Source: Rheinheimera maricola (GTDB lineage Bacteria; Pseudomonadota; Gammaproteobacteria; Enterobacterales; Alteromonadaceae). From it: a DNA stretch of 64,000 nucleotides. Each line of letters begins with the position of its first letter. Within the stretch, counting starts at the first letter, position 1. Positions 58,445 through 64,000 of the stretch are shown in pieces. Under the pieces are notes generated by a model. The model did not search any database, was not told where the DNA came from, and saw only the letters and a list, made by a program, of their open reading frames with translations. The stretch covers positions 124,001-188,000 of the forward strand of contig NZ_JAERPS020000006.1 in the NCBI RefSeq assembly GCF_016918075.2, written 5' to 3'. A program made the position numbers and the translations under genes.

Positions 58445-58464
58445 TGCTGTCAGATGTGACAGAT
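58445..58464 (-). promoter_or_regulatory. Lux-box-like site 1, facing the biosynthetic operon
   Basis: CTGTCAGATGTGACAG (58447-58462) has perfect 6-bp inverted arms. On the minus strand, a TATTGT -10-like hexamer at 58418-58423 is within a base of where a LuxR-type promoter would need it if the box centre is at -42.5. The operon start is 58348. The spacer 58349-58741 has no gene. Confidence 0.65.
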
Positions 58465-58608
58465 AACGGCATTAAAAACCCAACAAGTAATTAAGAGAGA
58501 AAACATTTTCATCAAGCATTCCGACGCTAAATGGAATAATTTTTCCGTCGAAAACAATGAATATTTCCACACAACAACTAAATAATAATTTCCAGCAGCA
58601 TTTATTAC

Positions 58609-58628
58609 TGCTGTCAGATGTGACAGCT
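58609..58628 (+). promoter_or_regulatory. Lux-box-like site 2, facing asnB
   Basis: The same 16-mer CTGTCAGATGTGACAG recurs at 58611-58626. A TGTAAG hexamer at 58648-58653 is at the expected -10 distance for the plus strand, which leads to the amidotransferase gene at 58742. Confidence 0.65.
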
Positions 58629-58741
58629 GTCAGCAGGGTTGGATCTTGTAAGCTAGAGGCTGGTCATAAAACGGCTCACCTGAGTGCTGGAAAAAAACAC
58701 GCAGCACGTAACGGTAATGTCATGATGGATAAGGGCACTTA

Positions 58742-60769
58742 ATGTGTGGTTTAAGCGTAATTTATAAATTTCAGCAGGCAGCCGTCGATCCGGCAGATTT
58801 AGCCACCATGTCAGCAACCATAGCCCACCGCGGGCCTGACGAAGCGGGTTATGCCATAGTGGAGCAAGGTAAAGTGGGACTGGCGCATGTCCGGTTAAGT
58901 ATTGTCGATTTAGCTCATGGTCAGCAGCCGATGTTTAGCCGGGACGAGCGGATTGGCATCAGCTACAACGGCGAAATTTATGATGCCGAGCTGCACCGGC
59001 AACACCTGCGGGCATTAGGTCATCAGTTCCGGACTACTTCAGATACCGAAGTGTTGTTGTGCTTGTACCAGGAATATGGCGTGGATTTTGTTAGTCAGCT
59101 CAATGGCGAGTTCGCTTTTGTACTTTGGGATGGTCATCGAAACAAACTACTGGTCGCACGGGATAGAACCGGTGTTAAACCCTTGTATTATCACCACAAT
59201 TCCCATGAAGTGATCCTGTGCTCGGAAGCAAAAGGGATCCTGGCGTTAGATCGGATCGATCGCGCTTTGAACCCGGCATATTTTTTAAGTACGCCCTTTG
59301 CCTTCCAGGTGCAAGGAATTTCTGCATTCAGTCAGATCCTGTCGCTGAAACCTGCCCACCTGCTGTTGATTGATCAACAAGGCATCACCGAACACTGCTA
59401 TTGGCAACCTAACTACAATACCGATCACGATATCTCATTTGCGACGGCACAGGAGCAGGTAGAGCAGTTGCTTGACCAGGCCGTAGCACGTCGGTTAGTT
59501 GCAGACGTCCCCGTGGGTACCTATTTAAGTGGCGGCATCGATTCAACTCTAACCTGCGCGATGATGGCGAGACATCATTCTAGTTTCAAAGCTTTCAACC
59601 TCAGTTACGTCAACAGCGAATACGATGAATCGTCACTGGCGGCAAAAATTGCCGCCCATTATGGTGTTGAAATGCATACGCTGCCCTGTACCAAAGACGA
59701 TTTGGCGGAGCATTTGGAAGACGCAATTTTTCACAGTGAAATGTTGATTGCAAATCCGGGTCATGTCGGCAAAAAACTGTTGTCAAAGTTCGCCCGGCAA
59801 CATGGCGTGAAAGTGTGCCTGACTGGGGAAGGTTCGGATGAGTTTTTTGCCGGTTACGCATATTTTAAGCAAGAGGCTTTGTGGCGCATGCTCGCTGCAG
59901 GCGGTGAGCAGGAAGTTCTTGGCCGGCAATTAACTCAGCAATTTGAAGAAAATGAATACCGCTCGCAGGAGCTGAGCTGGACTAAAAGTAATAACTGGCG
60001 CAGCGATCAGCATATTTTCGGCTTTCCAAGTTTTAAACAAACCGTGGTGACACAGCTAAGTAAAATGGTAGCGCCTAACTTATACCATCCGGATTTCATT
60101 GACTACTCCCGGCAACCAACGCCGTTTCAGTTGTTAAAGTCCAATTATCCGCTGGCGCAAATGCAGCAATTAGATCCAGTGAATGCATCACGGTTGTTAT
60201 CTCTGAGTACCTTGTCCGACTACATTATTCCGGTGCTTGGCGATCGAGCTGAGATGGCAAATTCATTGGAATGCCGGACACCATTTCTGGACAACCATCT
60301 ACTGGATTTTGCCACTCGGTTGCCGCAATCCTATTTATTAAAAATGGATACATTGCGCGAGAAATATTTACTACACGAAGCCTTTAAAAAAGATTTGCCG
60401 CCTTTTATGTATCAACAGCACAAACATCCATTTTCGGCTGATGACTGGTATGCATTGTCGCAGCAAAGCAAACGCGGACAAGCACTGTTTCAGCATTATC
60501 TGTCGCCACAGCAGATTGCGGCAGCAGGTATTTTTAATCCCAAGTATGTCGCAACGATGCAACAACTTTGGCAAAACCTGCCTCCAGCTTCACCGATGTT
60601 GAAAAAGATCCAATCAACGATGGGGGTCATTCTGGGATCACAAATCCTGCACGAGCGGTTTATTGCCAATCGCATCAAGCCGAGACAACCGATCATGCTG
60701 ATTGACCGCAGCCCACGGCAGCAAGGGCAGCTTCCGGCACAGCAACAGACCGGATATTGCCTGTCATGA
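58742..60769 (+). CDS. Asparagine-synthase-like glutamine amidotransferase
   Basis: A 675-residue class II amidotransferase. The N-terminal nucleophile Cys2 (MCGLSVIYKF) and glutaminase motifs (HRGPDEAGYA, GISYNGEIYD, DTEVLLCLY) are intact, and the synthetase domain has the PP-loop YLSGGIDSTLTCAM and LTGEGSDEFFAGY. Length and details resemble exosortase-A-associated amidotransferases and AsnB-type tailoring enzymes, which amidate a carboxylate with glutamine-derived ammonia. AAGGG lies 8 bp upstream of the ATG. First gene of the divergent unit with the phosphopantetheinyl transferase. Confidence 0.85.
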   Translation: MCGLSVIYKFQQAAVDPADLATMSATIAHRGPDEAGYAIVEQGKVGLAHVRLSIVDLAHGQQPMFSRDERIGISYNGEIYDAELHRQHLRALGHQFRTTSDTEVLLCLYQEYGVDFVSQLNGEFAFVLWDGHRNKLLVARDRTGVKPLYYHHNSHEVILCSEAKGILALDRIDRALNPAYFLSTPFAFQVQGISAFSQILSLKPAHLLLIDQQGITEHCYWQPNYNTDHDISFATAQEQVEQLLDQAVARRLVADVPVGTYLSGGIDSTLTCAMMARHHSSFKAFNLSYVNSEYDESSLAAKIAAHYGVEMHTLPCTKDDLAEHLEDAIFHSEMLIANPGHVGKKLLSKFARQHGVKVCLTGEGSDEFFAGYAYFKQEALWRMLAAGGEQEVLGRQLTQQFEENEYRSQELSWTKSNNWRSDQHIFGFPSFKQTVVTQLSKMVAPNLYHPDFIDYSRQPTPFQLLKSNYPLAQMQQLDPVNASRLLSLSTLSDYIIPVLGDRAEMANSLECRTPFLDNHLLDFATRLPQSYLLKMDTLREKYLLHEAFKKDLPPFMYQQHKHPFSADDWYALSQQSKRGQALFQHYLSPQQIAAAGIFNPKYVATMQQLWQNLPPASPMLKKIQSTMGVILGSQILHERFIANRIKPRQPIMLIDRSPRQQGQLPAQQQTGYCLS

Positions 60770-60878
60770 TCCGGTGTGATACATCACTGTGGCAAAGCGA
60801 TAGCATTGGCCATAGGCAACATCAATCTCAAACCGGATCACCAGTCGGTCAGTGGCAGGAATCTCCTTGGAGTGCCCA

Positions 60879-61682
60879 ATGAAGCCGCACATTCAGGTTT
60901 ATTTTTGTGAACATCGGCATTTTTTACAAGATGACTGGCAAGCTGAGGCGTTTGCTTGCCTGAATGCTAGTGAACTGAGCCGTTATCACCGGTTTACCCG
61001 ACTACAGCCAAAGCGCACGTTTTTACTTGCCCGATTATTACTAAAAACTGCGCTCGCCAGCAGGCTGGGCCGAGCCGCCAGCGACATTCACCTGGCTGCC
61101 AGTAAAAACGGTAAACCCTATATTGTGGACGAAACCGAATTACAACTGAACATTTCCCATTCTGGTAAAGCGCTGGCGGTCGCCATTGCCGACTGTACTC
61201 TTGGCATCGATGTTGAGGATCAGCTTAAGTTGCAAAAAGTGCTGCCGCTGGCCGGCCAATATATTAATGACCAAGCAGCCGCAGATATTGCTTCCACTGC
61301 AAATGCCGCGCTGGCGCTGGATCGACTAACGTTGTACTGGACGACGCTGGAAAGTCTGGTGAAGTTTCAGGACAGTTCAATATTTAAGGCGAGGCGTGAA
61401 TTTGTGCTACCGCCTGCAGTATGCAAAGACCGCTGCAGTTTTAACTTTGCCGGGCAGCAGTTTTTTTCCCTGGCGGTGGCGAACGATTTTAGGATCACCT
61501 TATGTAGCCCTTTGTCAGAGCACAGTTGTGATTTTCAGCAGGTAACCCCTGACACGCTAAACCTATTACACCAAGGGTCGGTGTCCGGGGCGGATAAGGT
61601 GTTGCAAAGCGCAAAGAGGGCGTCAATGCAATGGACTGTGACTAAAGCTGCAACAAACGACAGCAGCACAGCGACTGTATGA
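60879..61682 (+). CDS. Sfp-type 4'-phosphopantetheinyl transferase
   Basis: A 267-residue enzyme: PKRTFLLARLLLKTALASRL, then KNGKPYIVDETELQLNISHS, the magnesium-site LGIDVED, and YWTTLESLVK, where the WxxKE lysine is replaced by Leu but the Glu and distal Lys remain. It would convert the two cluster ACPs to their holo forms. Starts with ATG 60879 after TTGGAG. Probably cotranscribed with asnB. Confidence 0.85.
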   Translation: MKPHIQVYFCEHRHFLQDDWQAEAFACLNASELSRYHRFTRLQPKRTFLLARLLLKTALASRLGRAASDIHLAASKNGKPYIVDETELQLNISHSGKALAVAIADCTLGIDVEDQLKLQKVLPLAGQYINDQAAADIASTANAALALDRLTLYWTTLESLVKFQDSSIFKARREFVLPPAVCKDRCSFNFAGQQFFSLAVANDFRITLCSPLSEHSCDFQQVTPDTLNLLHQGSVSGADKVLQSAKRASMQWTVTKAATNDSSTATV

Positions 61683-61711
61683 GAGATTCGGGACCGCTAG
61701 GCAGCAAGATC

Positions 61712-61730
61712 GCCGGCCACAGCGGCCGGC
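61712..61730. terminator. Hairpin between convergent PPTase and luxI genes
   Basis: GCCGGCC-ACAGC-GGCCGGC, perfect 7-bp arms, in the 55 bp between the two convergent stops. No T tract on either strand, so termination is uncertain. Confidence 0.4.
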
Positions 61731-61737
61731 AAGACCA

Positions 61738-62325
61738 TCAATGTTTTACAATACACAGGTTTTCGTTAACTTCAATTTGCAGAGCGACTGAACGTTCAAC
61801 ACCAATTTGTAGTGCTTTACCATCACCCATCCGGCGCATCGTCACGCCCAACTGGCGTAAAATTCGCTCGCAGGCCACGGTAGTGACGGTGACGTAGCTG
61901 GTAATGCCATGCTGTTTAGCAAAATCGTAAAACGAGCGGATTAACTCAATGGTGGTGTCAGCGAAGTAACCATCATCGGTATTGCGTTTGTCTTTGTTGA
62001 CGGCAAAGCGGCTGATTTCCCAGATATTCTCTTCCACCGGTGCTTTTTCGCCTTGTAACAGTTGTGGGAAAATATCCTTGAGCATGTAGTCGCCTTGTGA
62101 AGGCAGAGCGCGCCAGCAGCCGAGGACTTGTTGGTCATCAGTGCTATTCACCGCTATGTGGTATGGCTGCAGGTCATCAAACTGATCCCGTTCACGTCCT
62201 TGATTTGAAGTAATTTCCCAGCCAAGGCGTTTAATAAACGTATCGTGCCGCAATTGAAACACTTGATCTAAAATTTGTGGGTTGTGGTTTACTGCATTTT
62301 CCTGGAAGAAGATTACATTTTTCAT
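61738..62325 (-). CDS. luxI: LuxI-family acyl-homoserine-lactone synthase
   Basis: A 195-residue autoinducer synthase. The invariant LuxI residues are present: Arg26 and Phe30 in LRHDTF, Trp36 in RLGWE, Asp47/Asp50 in RDQFD, the Arg of CWRALP, and the Glu/Arg of IWEISRFAV. It makes an acyl-homoserine lactone from acyl-ACP (or acyl-CoA) and SAM. ATG 62325 is preceded by AAGG at 10 bp and is preferred to an in-frame GTG at 62334. No luxR gene is in the window. Two lux-box-like sites lie upstream. The acyl chain cannot be told from the sequence. Confidence 0.9.
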   Translation of the reverse strand: MKNVIFFQENAVNHNPQILDQVFQLRHDTFIKRLGWEITSNQGRERDQFDDLQPYHIAVNSTDDQQVLGCWRALPSQGDYMLKDIFPQLLQGEKAPVEENIWEISRFAVNKDKRNTDDGYFADTTIELIRSFYDFAKQHGITSYVTVTTVACERILRQLGVTMRRMGDGKALQIGVERSVALQIEVNENLCIVKH

Positions 62326-62388
62326 TTTGAGCACGCCTTGGTTGAGTTGACGTGTTCAAAACTATTTTCTTACCGGTTACTGTCATAG

Positions 62389-62404
62389 CTGATACATCTG
62401 ACGG
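62389..62404 (-). promoter_or_regulatory. Lux-box-like site 3, upstream of luxI
   Basis: Minus-strand CCGTCAGATGTATCAG matches the 16-mer of sites 1 and 2 at 13 of 16 positions. It is 64 bp upstream of the luxI start, a position suited to autoinduction. A possible but weak -10 (TAGTTT, 62359-62364) follows. Confidence 0.5.
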
Positions 62405-62453
62405 GGTCAGGTAATATCCTTTACTTTCAGATGGTTAATTCGAATTATGCTGC

Positions 62454-62473
62454 AGGTGTAACATCTGACAGGT
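62454..62473. promoter_or_regulatory. Lux-box-like site 4
   Basis: AGGTGTAACATCTGACAGGT (plus strand). The right half-site is ACAGGT, the left is imperfect. On the minus strand the core is CTGTCAGATGTTACA, sharing the GTCAGATGT core with sites 1-3. It may serve luxI or a plus-strand transcript toward the region 62480-62860, where I see no coding ORF. Confidence 0.5.
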
Positions 62474-62479
62474 AGCGGA

Positions 62480-62860
62480 ATTTACCGTTGGCTGCTTGTC
62501 TAAAAAAAGTACATTCTAAAGGCCTGCAGCGCAGTTACGGTTGGATGGTGGCTATCTGGGGACAGCAAAAACCAGCATCGGCAATTCCACACTTATATCG
62601 TATTATCGGACTTAGGCTCATGGCTTCACCCAGACTTTTTAAACCGCTACGAACTCGTATTTACATCGCTCCGATATAGCCTCCCGTTTGCTGCTAAAAC
62701 GTTATTTGCCCAAAACCAAAGACTTCATCCTTCCTGCTACCATCGTGATCCCTCAAGGTTATTTATTTGCCCATATCACACGCACCACCTGCGGGTAAGC
62801 TGATGGTGACAGTAGTTATGCTTGTTCCTGTTGCTGCAAAAGTATCAAGGTGAGTGACGC
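62480..62860. other. Gene-free stretch, nothing recognised
   Basis: No ORF with coding character on either strand was found between luxI and lux box 5. The 63-codon ORF at 62488-62679 shows no homology or ribosome-binding site. It may be decayed sequence or a non-coding RNA. Confidence 0.4.
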
Positions 62861-62868
62861 TATTGGGT

Positions 62869-62888
62869 ACCTGTCACTAGTGACAGGT
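62869..62888 (+). promoter_or_regulatory. Perfect 20-bp lux box
   Basis: ACCTGTCACTAGTGACAGGT is a perfect palindrome; its ends (ACCTGT and ACAGGT) are exactly those of the Vibrio fischeri lux box. A plus-strand -10-like TAAATT at 62910-62915 is at the distance expected for a LuxR-dependent promoter with the box centred near -42.5. It reads toward the RibD-like gene at 63126, with about 200 bp of leader. Confidence 0.8.
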
Positions 62889-63125
62889 GTCGGCCTTGCC
62901 CCACTCTGCTAAATTGCTAGCCATAGTTAAAGCACAACAGTAGCGTGGGTCAAAACCGGTTGATATTGCAGCTGTCTGCCAATGGCAATGACTCGATGTC
63001 GAATAGCATATCTGTGCGGCTCGCAGCTGCAGCCGGATTTGTATCGCCATCAGCCCTGTCCTGACAAACCGTCACCAGCATGGATGGATCCACCAGTAGT
63101 TGCCTAGAACAAGCCGGAGTGAAGT

Positions 63126-64000
63126 TTGAACATTACCAACACCGAACGTGCGGTCAAAGAAGCGATGAATTTCGCGCTGACCGCAGCATTGAAGAAGTCA
63201 CCCCGATCTGGATTTGGTTGGGTTCTGCTTGACGGACAAGGTCGATATCTTGATTCGAACAGTATGATTATTGGCGCCGACCTACTAAAGCTGTCGATGT
63301 CAGTCGAACGATTTTCTACAACTTTCAGGCACTTAGTGCTTACATCTGATCCTGTAACCGCCATGATTGATCAGGAAAGACTCATTCAGGCATTGGCGTC
63401 CAGCGAATGCAAGACCATCACTATTGGTTTTTGTTCTGATGTGCAACGTGACACGCCCTGGCAACAATGGCTGTCAACCTGGAAAGGGAGGGTCTATAAC
63501 TTGCCACATACCCAGCTCACTGAAATGCTCAGTGCCGGGCCGAATAAAGTGCTGTTAAACGGTTTGCCATGGTTGACCAGTATTTCTACTGCCAACCTGC
63601 ACGGTGCACCATTGAAGCTGATTGAATTTAAAAATGAATTTGGTTTTAGCGCCTACATCAGAGAACTCGCTAACCAATCCAGCGTAATTCTGTACACCGC
63701 CAGCCAAAAAGACATTCTGGAGTGTCTCGACAAAAAGAATTTCTCAGAAGCCGACCAGCTGATTTGTGAAGTTGACTCTTTGGCTCGACTGGAATCCATA
63801 CTGCGGTATTGCGCTATGGAAAAACGCACCAGTGCGGTGATCTTGTGCGATATTGAGTTCCTGCAGCAACTGGTTTGTGCCGGAAAATGTGATGAAATCG
63901 TGCATCACTTGGGACTTATATCGGCCGAGCCAGCCGATGTGCAGCTGCAGCAGTGGACTATTCCATTTGATCTATGGTCGATTATTACCAGCGATGCCAT
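63126..64000 (+). CDS. RibD-like protein, degenerate, 5' part
   Basis: An open frame runs without stop to the window edge (291 codons). It starts at TTG with GGAG 6 bp upstream; the in-frame TGA just before excludes a longer protein. The order resembles RibD: ERAVKEAMNFALTAALKKSP then GFGWVLLDGQGRYL (deaminase start), GLPWLTSISTANLHG near residue 146 (compare RPWVTLKxAxSLDG), FSAYIRELANQSSVILYT, and SILRYCAMEKRTSAVIL then AGKCDEIVHHLGLIS (compare the reductase VEGG and VDEL region). The deaminase zinc ligands (HAE, PCxxC) are absent. So it is probably a reductase-only or non-catalytic relative. Confidence 0.4.
   Translation, partial: MNITNTERAVKEAMNFALTAALKKSPRSGFGWVLLDGQGRYLDSNSMIIGADLLKLSMSVERFSTTFRHLVLTSDPVTAMIDQERLIQALASSECKTITIGFCSDVQRDTPWQQWLSTWKGRVYNLPHTQLTEMLSAGPNKVLLNGLPWLTSISTANLHGAPLKLIEFKNEFGFSAYIRELANQSSVILYTASQKDILECLDKKNFSEADQLICEVDSLARLESILRYCAMEKRTSAVILCDIEFLQQLVCAGKCDEIVHHLGLISAEPADVQLQQWTIPFDLWSIITSDA

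Noticed and set aside
58557..58742. 61-codon frame ending TAATG at the asnB start, possible leader peptide
   Set aside because: The TAATG overlap is suggestive of coupling, but there is no ribosome-binding site before its ATG and the frame contains lux-box-like site 2, so a promoter region is a better explanation.
62488..62679. 63-codon plus-strand frame between luxI and the perfect lux box
   Set aside because: Basic, low-complexity translation without ribosome-binding site or recognisable similarity.
1..64000. CRISPR arrays, insertion sequences, integrases or phage genes
   Set aside because: Looked for direct repeats with spacers, transposase motifs and terminal repeats; none were found. 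The biosynthetic locus shows no flanking att-like repeats within the window.

Overview
The window looks like chromosomal DNA of a marine-type gammaproteobacterium of the Alteromonadales/Chromatiaceae group (Rheinheimera or Alishewanella relatives would fit; genus not proven). Evidence: the polA - Spot 42 RNA - engB - cytochrome c4 - yihI neighbourhood, a CsrB-type regulatory RNA, rep, ubiK, sbcCD, DUF1285 and DUF2489 proteins, and cytochromes c4 and c5. No insertion sequence, prophage or CRISPR array was seen.

Layout. 1-36.6 kb is mostly housekeeping: the end of a NosFY-like ABC exporter, an envelope metalloprotease, an NfeD/QmcA/TerB-like operon, a histone-deacetylase-like enzyme paired with a papain-like protein, a membrane protein plus Xre regulator pair, two imidazolonepropionase-like amidohydrolases, ubiK, rep, two GGDEF/EAL proteins, cytochrome c5, polA, Spot 42 and a second candidate small RNA, engB, cytochrome c4, a CsrB-like RNA, yihI, tRNA-His, an MscS channel, sbcCD, a BON protein, a sigma-54 activator with a degenerate receiver, and two PepSY membrane proteins.

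36.6-64 kb is an accessory biosynthetic locus. About 23 tightly spaced minus-strand genes (58348 down to 36646) encode a type II fatty-acid/polyketide-like assembly line related in logic to aryl polyene clusters: two acyl carrier proteins, a fused ketosynthase/chain-length-factor protein, FabG, FabZ-type dehydratase, thioesterase, FabH-like synthase, AMP-ligase, acyl-CoA dehydrogenase, a PLP decarboxylase, plus export and envelope-trafficking genes (ABC-2 exporter, LolA-like protein, FtsX-type permease, LolD-like ATPase, lipoprotein, outer-membrane protein). Divergently transcribed genes encode an asparagine-synthase-like amidotransferase and an Sfp-type phosphopantetheinyl transferase, followed by a LuxI-type acyl-homoserine-lactone synthase. 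A RibD-like gene runs off the right edge.

How it works together (inference): the AMP-ligase, an ACP, the decarboxylase and the amidotransferase could make a modified amino-acid-derived unit; the KS/CLF, FabG and dehydratase would build a chain; acyl-CoA dehydrogenase and thiolase-fold proteins would tailor or condense it; the Lol/MacB-like system would move the lipid to the outer membrane. Several enzymes have a catalytically broken sibling next to them. Five lux-box-like palindromes lie in the divergent control regions, one a perfect 20-bp inverted repeat, so the locus is probably quorum-regulated. No LuxR gene is visible in the window; the product cannot be named from sequence alone.
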